Source: Butyrivibrio hungatei | GTDB taxonomy: Bacteria; Bacillota; Clostridia; Lachnospirales; Lachnospiraceae | Direction: 5' to 3' | DNA: 64,000 nt | NCBI RefSeq assembly: GCF_900101605.1 | Contig: NZ_FMUR01000018.1 | Location: 1-64,000, forward strand | Shown here: in pieces, positions 37,043-46,100 of the stretch | Position numbering within the stretch: the stretch's first letter is position 1 | How the letters are laid out: the number at the start of each line of letters is the position of its first letter | The notes under the pieces: model-generated | What the model was told of the DNA's origin: nothing | Databases searched by the model: none | Seen by the model: the letters and a program-made list of their open reading frames with translations, nothing else | Translations under genes and position numbers: made by a program

Positions 37043-40000
37043 ATGAACTATAAGCTGACTATTTACAACAACAAAGTTTATAAAGAGCTAAGCCTTACAG
37101 AATACATGGAACACGTCACTGTCGGTACCGGCAAAGACAGCAAAGTATGCTTCTTTAAAGAGGATATCGGCAGAGATCTGGAGATAGAAGTTATCAAGCA
37201 GCAAAATGACTATATCGTTTCATCTTCACAGGATCTTTTCTTTAACACTGATTCTGTAAAAGAGAAGATTCATGTTCTTAAGACGGGTGAGAGCATAGAT
37301 GTATGCGACGGAACTACCGAGAGTGTAATTCTTTCACTTGAATTCAGCGAGGATTTCGGAGATGTTCAGGGCGATTACAATCTTGATATCACAATTTCGG
37401 GAGCGAGCCGGATAACTATCGGAGGCAGAAATGACTCAGACATAACCATTTCTGACAGAACTCTTGCCGATGATATCATCACGCTTATAAGAAATCCCGA
37501 AGGATTTGATGTAGATATCTCTGCCAGCCGCTATGGCGTTAAGGTAAACGGAGTAAATCTCAAGAAAAAGGCGAGCATTGTCCTTAAGGATAAGCAGTTC
37601 CTTGAATATTGCGGGAATTTCTTTTACCTGGAGGGTGACCACCTGTTTACTTCCGACAGCGGAGAGATAAGGACAAGGCTTCAGCATGTGGATAATCTTC
37701 CGCAGAAGAATCACTTTAAATATCCGCAGTTCATAAGAAGTGCAAGGCAGCAGTATGCAGATCTTGATGAAAAGCCGGAGATTCTTCCGCCTAAGACTGC
37801 ACCTACTGAGCCTAAGAAGAACCTGATAAGGATACTTCTTCCTGTAATACTTATGCTGGTTCTCATGGTGTTTGTAAGAGGTATGCTCATGCCGGGCAAC
37901 AAGCTCTACATAGTGTATTTCGCGGCATCTATGGTTATAAGCGGAAGTATGTCGGTGTGGAATTATTTTGACAACGGCAAGGACTATCGCAAGAAGAAGG
38001 CAAACAGAATAAAAGTATATAACGAATATCTTGATAAAAAAGAGGAAGAACTTACAAAGCTTCGAAACGATGAGAGAACTCTTATTTCCGAGAGAAACAG
38101 ATCGGTTGAAGAGACTGTAAGAAATATAAGTGATTTCAGCGCAAGACTTTTTGAAAAAGAAAAAGATCACGACGACTTCCTTGATATCAGAGTCGGAACG
38201 GGAAGAGTTGAATCAGAGTGTCAGGTATCTTTCAGAAAGCAGGAATATCTTGAGACCGAAGATATGCTCATGGATTATCCCGAGAAGATACATGACAAAT
38301 ATCAGTATATAGATGGCATGCCGGTTATCCTTGAACTCGGCAAAGTCAACGCCGTAGGTGTTATCGGTATCAGAGACAAGCTGTATCAGATGATGAAGAA
38401 CATGATACTCACAGTTTCGGGCCAGCACTTCTACGATGATGTAAAAGAGTTTTTGATAATTGACAAAGAAGACGTTAAGTACTTTGATTGGACAAGATGG
38501 ATCAAGAACTTCAGTGATGAATCAACAGGAATGCGCTTTATCATCCACGATGATGAAAGTTCCAAATCGGGACTTGAGTTCCTGTACGGTGAACTCGCAG
38601 CAAGAGAAGCACTTAAAGATAAAGAACTTGAGCAATTTGCTCATTTTGTAGTGTATGTATATCGCTCAAGCAAATTCATGGAACATCCTGTTAAGGAATA
38701 TGTACGCAATGCAAACAAGCTTGGATTTACATTCGTATTCTTCGAAGAATTTGAAGAGCTTTTGCATAAGAACTGCGACAAGAGAATGTTCCTTGAGCCT
38801 GATAAGAATCACGGATTTATTCAGGATACCGAAGACGGAAACAAGATTCAGTACTTCGATTACGATCATATCTCAATGGATACGGTCAAGCAGTGTGCAA
38901 TGAAGCTTGCGCCTGTGTATGTAAAAGAGCTGAGTCTTGAGAGTACACTTACCAAGAATATATCTTTTTACCAGTTGCTTAATATCATGAATGCTCATGA
39001 TCTCGACTTGGGTAAAAGATGGAGTGAATCAAAGGTTTACGAATCAATGGCTGCGCCACTCGGAGTAAAGAGCGGTGATGAAGTTGTAGCACTCGACTTG
39101 CATGAAAAATATCATGGTCCTCACGGACTTGTTGCAGGTACTACAGGTTCAGGTAAGTCAGAGATTATGCAGTCATACATTTTGTCAATAGCAACTCTGT
39201 TCCATCCTTACGATGTAAGTTTCATCATCATCGACTTTAAGGGTGGTGGTATGGCGAACCAGTTTAAGAACCTGCCACACCTTAACGGTGCTATTACAAA
39301 CATTGACGGAAAGCAGATAAACAGATCGCTTAAGTCGATCAAGGCGGAACTTATCAAGAGGCAGGAGCTTTTTGCCAAGTACGAAGTTAACCAGATCGAC
39401 AATTACATAAAGTTGTATAAAGAGGGAAGGGCAGAGGTTCCGCTTCCGCACCTGATACTTCTTGTAGATGAGTTTGCGGAACTTAAGGCAGAACAGCCTG
39501 ACTTCATGAAGGAGCTTATTAGTACCGCCCGTATCGGACGAAGCCTTGGCGTTCATCTGATACTTGCAACACAGAAACCTTCGGGTGTCGTAAACGACCA
39601 GATCTGGAGTAACTCTAAGTTCAAGCTCTGTTTGAAGGTGCAGGAGAAGAGCGATAGTAATGAAGTTCTTCATTCTCCGCTTGCTGCAGAGATCAGAGAG
39701 CCAGGTCGTGCTTATCTGCAGGTTGGTAATAATGAGATATTTGAACTTTTCCAATCCGCATACAGTGGGGCACCTGCGCTTGTACAGAGTACCAATGCAA
39801 AGAGAAAGTTCAGGATAAACAGTGTAAGCCTTTCGGGAAAAAGAAAGGTCATATACGAGCAGAAGCCCGAGAAGAGCGAAGCTTCTCTTACGCAGCTTGA
39901 AGCAATGGTTGAGTATGTCAACGAATATTGCACGGAAGCGCATATTGCCAAGCTTGATGACATTATCCTTCCGCCGCTTCCTGAGATGGTTCCTTATCCT

Positions 40001-41563
40001 CACAAGCTTGAGAAAGTTGGAACCGATGTTACAGTTCCTATCGGAATCTGTGACGATCCCGACAGACAGGCACAGGATCCGTTTGAGATCAACCTGTCAA
40101 AGAGTCATTACTATATACTCGGCTCGTCTCTTAGCGGTAAGACGGCGATGTTGCAGGGCATGATGATGGGAATTACCGCAAAGTATTCTCCGAAGGAAGT
40201 AAACATCTACATCATTGACTTTGCTTCTATGATGATGAAGATATTTGAAGGACTTAACCACGTCGGAAGCGTAGTAACGATCGCTGACGAGGATAAGCTC
40301 AAGAACCTTATTAAGATGCTTCTTGAGAAGATCGGTCGCAGAAGAAAACTTCTTGCTGACAGAGGACTTAGCTCTTTCAGCTCCTACAGGGAAGCAGGAT
40401 ATAAGGATGAAGCGCAGATAATCGTGTTCATCGAGAACTACACGGTATTTAAGGCTACCTACCCGAATTACGAGAATGATATTCTTGCTATATGCCGAGA
40501 TGGTGTGGCAAACGGAATTTCAGTTGTCTTCACCAACCAGCAGATGTCGGGAATCGGATATAAGCTTATGTCGAACATCGCAGGTAAGATTGCTCTTAAC
40601 TGTAACGACAAAGGTCAGTATGTAACATTGTTTGACAGATGCAGGATTCAGCCTGATGAGGTTCCGGGAAGAGGTATCACAAAGTTCGGAACAGAGCTTA
40701 AGGAATTCCAGGCATATATGGCATTCCCGTCCGAGAAGGAAATTGATCGTATCAACAAGATCAAAGAGTACATCAAAGCATGTAATCACAAGTACGGATC
40801 GGAGATGGCCGAGAAAGTCAGATTTGTTCCTGCCGAGCTTACAGAAGATTTCCTTAAAGAAACCTGTGGCAATACAGAAGTTGAGAACGGCAAATTGATG
40901 TTTGGTCTTCATTATGCCAAGGTTGAGCCTGTATGGCTTGATCTTTTGGAAGGAAAAGAGATTGCAATATCAGGTAGAGAGGATCTCGGAAGATCTAAGT
41001 TTGTCGATTATCTGATCGGTAAGCTCATGAACGCGGACAGAAACGGATACATCAGACTTTATCTGTTTGATTCGGAACAAAGACAGTTCGAATCTGCCGC
41101 GCAGGCTAACAATATTATGTATTATTCATCAAATGCAATGGATGCTATCGAGGTCATTGAAGACCTTCACGACGGATTAATCCGTGAAGATAACAATGAC
41201 GCAGGTGTAAGTAATGGACCTGTCAAAGTGGTAGTATTTGCAGATAGAAAAACCATTGAAGTAATTGGAAAGGAGGAGAACATACTAGAGAAATACCTGG
41301 AAATTGTAAAGTATTCAAAGCAAAACAAGGTATGCATTATGTACACCGATGTAGAAAACGTTGCTGTTACCGGATTGGCTAATCCTATAAGCACACACAT
41401 CAGAGACGAAGGTTCAAAGATATTCTTTGAGAATCCAAAAGACATTGCTCTTGTAAAGATGCCACAAAATGTCATAACCGCTGTAAAAGTTTCTGCAGGC
41501 ATGGGTGATACATTTTACATAAATAACTCAAAGATCAAGAGAGTAAAGGTACCTCTTGGATAA
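37043..41563 (+). CDS. essC: EssC-type FtsK/SpoIIIE ATPase of type VII secretion
   Basis: 1506-aa motor of the T7SS. Order: N-terminal FHA-like region (about 1-220, with ITIGGRNDSDITISD at about 130-145), two TM helices (about 270-320), coiled coil (about 330-380), then three P-loop domains. D1 has Walker A GTTGSGKS (699-706) and Walker B LILLVDEFAEL. D2 has GSSLSGKT (1027-1034) but a Walker B with IVFIENY. D3 (about 1310) has SGREDLGRSK, which lacks the P-loop Lys. So D1 is probably the main ATPase. Length agrees with S. aureus EssC (about 1480). Expected to pull WXG100 pairs and large effectors through the membrane. Confidence 0.93.
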   Translation: MNYKLTIYNNKVYKELSLTEYMEHVTVGTGKDSKVCFFKEDIGRDLEIEVIKQQNDYIVSSSQDLFFNTDSVKEKIHVLKTGESIDVCDGTTESVILSLEFSEDFGDVQGDYNLDITISGASRITIGGRNDSDITISDRTLADDIITLIRNPEGFDVDISASRYGVKVNGVNLKKKASIVLKDKQFLEYCGNFFYLEGDHLFTSDSGEIRTRLQHVDNLPQKNHFKYPQFIRSARQQYADLDEKPEILPPKTAPTEPKKNLIRILLPVILMLVLMVFVRGMLMPGNKLYIVYFAASMVISGSMSVWNYFDNGKDYRKKKANRIKVYNEYLDKKEEELTKLRNDERTLISERNRSVEETVRNISDFSARLFEKEKDHDDFLDIRVGTGRVESECQVSFRKQEYLETEDMLMDYPEKIHDKYQYIDGMPVILELGKVNAVGVIGIRDKLYQMMKNMILTVSGQHFYDDVKEFLIIDKEDVKYFDWTRWIKNFSDESTGMRFIIHDDESSKSGLEFLYGELAAREALKDKELEQFAHFVVYVYRSSKFMEHPVKEYVRNANKLGFTFVFFEEFEELLHKNCDKRMFLEPDKNHGFIQDTEDGNKIQYFDYDHISMDTVKQCAMKLAPVYVKELSLESTLTKNISFYQLLNIMNAHDLDLGKRWSESKVYESMAAPLGVKSGDEVVALDLHEKYHGPHGLVAGTTGSGKSEIMQSYILSIATLFHPYDVSFIIIDFKGGGMANQFKNLPHLNGAITNIDGKQINRSLKSIKAELIKRQELFAKYEVNQIDNYIKLYKEGRAEVPLPHLILLVDEFAELKAEQPDFMKELISTARIGRSLGVHLILATQKPSGVVNDQIWSNSKFKLCLKVQEKSDSNEVLHSPLAAEIREPGRAYLQVGNNEIFELFQSAYSGAPALVQSTNAKRKFRINSVSLSGKRKVIYEQKPEKSEASLTQLEAMVEYVNEYCTEAHIAKLDDIILPPLPEMVPYPHKLEKVGTDVTVPIGICDDPDRQAQDPFEINLSKSHYYILGSSLSGKTAMLQGMMMGITAKYSPKEVNIYIIDFASMMMKIFEGLNHVGSVVTIADEDKLKNLIKMLLEKIGRRRKLLADRGLSSFSSYREAGYKDEAQIIVFIENYTVFKATYPNYENDILAICRDGVANGISVVFTNQQMSGIGYKLMSNIAGKIALNCNDKGQYVTLFDRCRIQPDEVPGRGITKFGTELKEFQAYMAFPSEKEIDRINKIKEYIKACNHKYGSEMAEKVRFVPAELTEDFLKETCGNTEVENGKLMFGLHYAKVEPVWLDLLEGKEIAISGREDLGRSKFVDYLIGKLMNADRNGYIRLYLFDSEQRQFESAAQANNIMYYSSNAMDAIEVIEDLHDGLIREDNNDAGVSNGPVKVVVFADRKTIEVIGKEENILEKYLEIVKYSKQNKVCIMYTDVENVAVTGLANPISTHIRDEGSKIFFENPKDIALVKMPQNVITAVKVSAGMGDTFYINNSKIKRVKVPLG

Positions 41564-41579
41564 AGTAAAGGAGAAAGAT

Positions 41580-41873
41580 ATGAGTGGAAAAAAAGGTGTA
41601 AACGTAGAATTTCTTGACGAAAAGTCACGCCTCTTAGAGGCAGGCGCACAGGATCTGGATGATTTAACATCTCAGGTTGCAGGACTTCAGGGACCCCTTG
41701 AGGATTGCTGGCAGGGTGCAGAAGGTGAAGCATGTATCGAATTCATCAACAATCTGTCACTTAAGATGGGCAAGATGTCCGAGCAGATCCGTAAGATCAA
41801 TGACTGGGTAAATAGCGTTTCTAAGAGCTACCAGGAAGATGCTGAGAACGGACGTAGAGCGTACGAGATCTAA
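41580..41873 (+). CDS. WXG100 protein (EsxA-like)
   Basis: 97-aa helical hairpin with the W-Q-G turn at residues 44-46 (DCWQGAEGEACIEF). It belongs to the WXG100 family of small T7SS substrates, which dimerise and are co-secreted. The C-terminal tail ends GRRAYEI; the export signal form YxxxD/E is not clearly present (SKSYQEDAE is a candidate). ATG 41580 after AAAGGAG is preferred to an upstream in-frame start at 41556 that overlaps essC. Confidence 0.9.
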   Translation: MSGKKGVNVEFLDEKSRLLEAGAQDLDDLTSQVAGLQGPLEDCWQGAEGEACIEFINNLSLKMGKMSEQIRKINDWVNSVSKSYQEDAENGRRAYEI

Positions 41874-41894
41874 GAGAACGAAAGGAGAACTAAT

Positions 41895-42203
41895 ATGGGT
41901 GCAAATGGTATGATCGCTGGTGATAGCGGAATAATTTCAGAGAATGGTGCAAAGCTTGTAAACTTTGCTGCAGATTTAAGAGAGAAGCTTTCTATGCTTA
42001 AAAGTGAGGTTGATGAGATCACAGAAGAAGGTATCTTCGGTGATTCAGCTGCAACACTTCTTAGTGTATATTATGATCTTGATCAGGATCTTAACAAGTA
42101 TGCAGAGACATTGGATGTACTTGGAAGCAACGTTAAGACATCAGCCAGCAACTTGGAAGAGATTGATACAACACATTCTTCAGGTCTTACATACGAGGGA
42201 TGA
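41895..42203 (+). CDS. WXG100-like protein lacking the Trp
   Basis: 102-aa helical hairpin of WXG100 size. At the turn it has G-I-F-G-D-S-A (F48-G49), so Phe takes the place of the usual Trp. It follows the WXG100 gene by 21 nt with AAAGGAG in front, so the two may form a heterodimer like EsxA-EsxB. The second helix (YYDLDQDLNKYAETLDVLGSNV) is amphipathic. Confidence 0.82.
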   Translation: MGANGMIAGDSGIISENGAKLVNFAADLREKLSMLKSEVDEITEEGIFGDSAATLLSVYYDLDQDLNKYAETLDVLGSNVKTSASNLEEIDTTHSSGLTYEG

Positions 42204-42210
42204 GGTTTAT

Positions 42211-42246
42211 CGACCTATGACAGTGTCAAAGCTGTCGTAGGTCTTC
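42211..42246 (+). terminator. hairpin between the Esx genes and the partner genes
   Basis: Stem GACCTATGACAG (42212-42223) with CTGTCGTAGGTC (42232-42243), one G-T wobble, 8-nt loop. Only a short TT follows. It may cause partial termination or protect the esx mRNA so that the Esx proteins are made in excess over downstream products (inference). Confidence 0.6.
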
Positions 42247-42286
42247 ACGAATAATATGATTACAACCTAATAAAGGAGGAGTATAA

Positions 42287-42697
42287 ATGAAATTAAAGCG
42301 TGATTATATGCATGAGATTAAAGACAGAACTGCAGAAAGAAATAGATATGCAAGCATAATGCATAAGCTGGAAGAACTTAGAGACGAACTTATCTGGCAG
42401 AGAACGAAGTTGCAGGAATATGTAAAGAGTCCTGTAGAGCAGTACATGCTTGCAGGCGGATCTTCTGAGGATTGGAAAGGTGCTAATTTTACTATTGCTG
42501 TAGAAAAGAAGAATACTCTTAATTCAGCACTTGGTAACTATGCAGGAGATGCTGCAACGCTTAATAGCCAAATAGACAGAGCTATCCAGGATGTAAGTAA
42601 TAAGATAGATGCACTTAATCGTGAAATTGACAGATTGTGGGATAAGTGGGAACATGCTCCAGAACACGAGCCGGATCCGGAACCACGAAATAATTGA
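42287..42697 (+). CDS. DUF5082/YwqH-like helical partner protein
   Basis: 136-aa coiled-coil protein: helix 1 (MKLKRDYMHEIKDRTAER to LQEYV), a W-K-G turn (W63-K64-G65), helix 2 (LNSALGNYAGDAATLNSQID to LDKWE-like end) and a Pro/Glu tail. This matches the YwqH/DUF5082 type encoded just upstream of LXG toxins, where such proteins bind the toxin's N-terminal helices to enable T7 export. AAAGGAGGAG precedes ATG 42287. Probable targeting partner for the RHS protein at 43113, perhaps also for that at 26536 (inference). Confidence 0.75.
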   Translation: MKLKRDYMHEIKDRTAERNRYASIMHKLEELRDELIWQRTKLQEYVKSPVEQYMLAGGSSEDWKGANFTIAVEKKNTLNSALGNYAGDAATLNSQIDRAIQDVSNKIDALNREIDRLWDKWEHAPEHEPDPEPRNN

Positions 42698-42715
42698 TAG
42701 TTAGGAGGAAGCGAA

Positions 42716-43087
42716 ATGTTTATTAGAGCGAGAAAATATGCGTATGAGATAAGTGCTGGCGGAGGAGCAGGTGTAGGAAGCTCATCTGAGATAAAGATTG
42801 ATGTTGATGAATATGAAAGAGTTGTTGATAACATACATGCTCAGACATCAGAGATTATAAAAACATATACAGGTTATGTTGCACCTGACAATGTTTGCAG
42901 ACTTAATTCTGTTATTCCTGATTATGAGCAGGCAGATCACGAAGTAGAAGATATGCTCAGACTCTTAAAGAGGGAGCTTTTTCAGGTGGTTAGGGTGATG
43001 AGAAAAGTTAAAGATGACATTGTATCTATTGATGCACAGAAATCTCAGGAAGCTGCGAATAATATATATGACGGAAGTAAACATTAA
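42716..43087 (+). CDS. YwqI/DUF5344-like helical partner protein
   Basis: 123-aa protein. After a short Gly/Ala-rich N-terminus, EIKIDVDEYERVVDNIHAQT starts a helical hairpin of the YwqI/DUF5344/TIGR04197 type, which is the second small partner upstream of LXG toxins. Helix 2 contains DYEQADHEVEDMLRLLKREL. AGGAGG precedes ATG 42716. Together with the 136-aa protein it forms a pair that leads straight into the RHS toxin gene 25 nt downstream, the same order as ywqH-ywqI-toxin in Bacillus. Confidence 0.72.
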   Translation: MFIRARKYAYEISAGGGAGVGSSSEIKIDVDEYERVVDNIHAQTSEIIKTYTGYVAPDNVCRLNSVIPDYEQADHEVEDMLRLLKRELFQVVRVMRKVKDDIVSIDAQKSQEAANNIYDGSKH

Positions 43088-43112
43088 TCTTGGAAAGGGA
43101 GTTTAAGGAGTT

Positions 43113-46100
43113 ATGGGATTTAACGGGGATAATATAGAGTGGCATCAGGCCAAGATAAGGGAGTATTTTAATAAGTGTTTTGGGGAAGTATATAATCCGT
43201 TTCTTCATATGTCATCAGAACTTATACAGGCACTTACCGCATTTGTAACTGATGAGACACATACAGGACCTGAAGCAGATTCAGCAAAGAAGTTTATAGA
43301 TCAAAGGCAGATAAAACTTGTAGAAGATACTATATACTGCATTCAGAAACTTCAGAGTATGATGCAGGGAGCAGGATTTGAGAGCGAAGTAGCGCTTCTT
43401 GAAGATTTTAAGGTGGATCTTTCTGAAAGTGATGATTCAGCGGTTATCAAGACGCAGCATCTTAATAAGGTTGCAGAAGACTTTGCAGGTTATAATTCGG
43501 TCTTTAATGAAATTTACCCCAAGATTACCCATATCCATAGAGAAGTAGAGAGCATTGCGGGTGGCTGCGACGTTATCTCTAGGAAAAGCTATACATGGCC
43601 TAATCCGAGAGAATCCCATCTTGCACTTGATGCTATTACGACTCCAGATAAGAGTGGTGGTTTTGTTCCCGAGTTTTCAAGGAAGTTCCTTGCTTTCCAT
43701 GAAGAACATTCCAATGATATAGAAAAGAGTGCATTTAAGAGCCTTCTTGATACTATCGTTCATAATCTCCATGAGATAGTTGAAGGCATGAACAAGGGCG
43801 CTTTAGATATAACAAATTTTGATGGTACCAAAGACAACATTAGCTGGAAGGATCCAAAGGACATCCTTGCTCCTGAAGATGCTGAAGAGTACCTTAAATT
43901 CTTTGAGAGTTACAAGGCATATCTTAAGGGAATGATCCCAAGATGCCAGGTATATCTTTATGATCCTGTAAACCTTAATAACGGAAACTATATAAATGAC
44001 AGGGAAGACCTTAACATTGCAGGTGTATACCCGTTATCTGTAAGGCGTTTTTATAACGCACAGAGTGAAAAAAGTGGCTATTTCGGCAAAGGCTGGACGA
44101 GCCTTTTTGACATGCACCTTACTAAAGAAGGTGAAGATGATGACAGTAAGATAAAGATCCTTTTTGCTGATGGTCACGAAGGAAGCTACGTAAGGTATTT
44201 TACCAAGGCTTCCACAAATGAGAAAAAGAGAAAAGATAATGAAATCATCGGCGAAGAAGACAGCAAGAAATATGATCTTGATGAAATTGGCGAGATCGAG
44301 TTTGTAACTACAAAAGACGGACGTGCTGTAGTAAAAGAAGACTACGAGAACGAAGAAAAAGAATATATAGAAGAACACGGTGAGTCAGGGAGACTTATCG
44401 AGTATAAGGATTATTACAGACTTATTCAGGATGATGGTTCATATACTGAGTTTAAGAAAGATGGAAAAATATCAGCATTTGGTAACGAAAGGTGTGAGCT
44501 TGCAAGAGTTGAGTATGACGGCGAGCGTCCTCTTGGTATCTGCGATGAATATAGATATATAAGACTTTACTTTAATGATAACGGATGCATTTGCACAGCA
44601 AAGGATAATACAGGAAGAGCTGTAAGATATGAGTATGAGGATAAGAATGGGACTAACCTTCTTACACTTGTAACATATCCTGACGGTGCAACAAGAAAGT
44701 ATCGTTATGATAAAGATGGAGTGATCAACGAGGTTGATACTCCTAATGGAACAACCTTCCTTAAGAATGAGTATGACGATAAGAAACGCGTCACAAAGCA
44801 GAGTTTCCCTGATGGTGGTGTTATCACTTACCTCTATGATGAAGATAATCATATTACAACTGCAACAGAGCAGAACGGACTCAAAGTAGAGTATCTTTCT
44901 GATGAGTTCGGACGCCATATTGGAACAAGATATCCTGAGCAGGGAATAGGCGAGAGCTTTACTTATAACGATAAGAACCAGAAGACTACAGCAACGGATA
45001 AAAGAGGTTATACTACAAGATTTAGCTATGATAATAGAGGCCATCTTACAAAGGTAATCGATGCAAAGGGTAATATAACAAATATCACTTATAACGCGGC
45101 AGGAAAGCCTATCGTAGTAAAAGGCCCCGATGGAGCTACTTACAAGTATTCTTATAACAGTTACGGAGAGCTTACAAATGTAGTAAATCCCCTTAATGAA
45201 GAGAGTAGGATCTACTATGATGACAACGGGCAGGTAGAGCGCATAAGGGATGCGGAAGGAAACTATACATACCTTAAATATGATGATAATAAAGACATCT
45301 GCTATGTAAAGGACAGTAAGGGCGTCGAGACGTTCTATGAAAGAGATAATCTTGGAAGGGTTATCTCTACTAAGAATGCCCTTGGAGCAGAGACTACCTA
45401 CGAATACGATGACATGGACAGGATAAGCAAGGTTACAGATCCTCTTGGAAATGTGACAAGATATAGTTATGACTTATTAGGCAAGCTTATCCGTGTAGAA
45501 AATCCTGATGGAACTTCTAAGGAATGGACTAATAACAATATAGGAAAAGTGTCGGAATATACCGATGAAGCCGGAAGGAAAACATCTATTAAGTATAACA
45601 ACGTCTGGGATGAAGAAGAGATCACACTTCCAAACGGCGGTAAAGTGACCTACGAGTATGACCTTCTAAAGAGACTTATAAAGGTAACAGATCCGGAGCA
45701 TAGGGAAACATCCTACGACTATGATGAAAACGGAAACGTAATAGCTGAGTACAACGGCGATATCAGAGTACGCAGTATTACTTATGATGCAGTCGGAAAT
45801 ATCACATCAGAAACAGACGCTCTCGGGCATGTGCAAAAATATGACTATGACGTAAATGGAAATCTTATTGCAGTTACAGATGCAGTAGGTAACAGATATA
45901 CAAGAGAAGTGGATGCTCTTGGAAGACTAATAAAAGAAACCGATGCACTTGGAAACAGTACATGCTATGCATATACAAAGATTGGTGAGTTACAGAGCAT
46001 AACAGATGCAGAGGGTAGGACAACAAGGTTTGACTATAGAAAAGGTCAGCTTATTGCTACATATTTCTGCGAAAGACTTGAGCAGAAACTTATCTATGAC

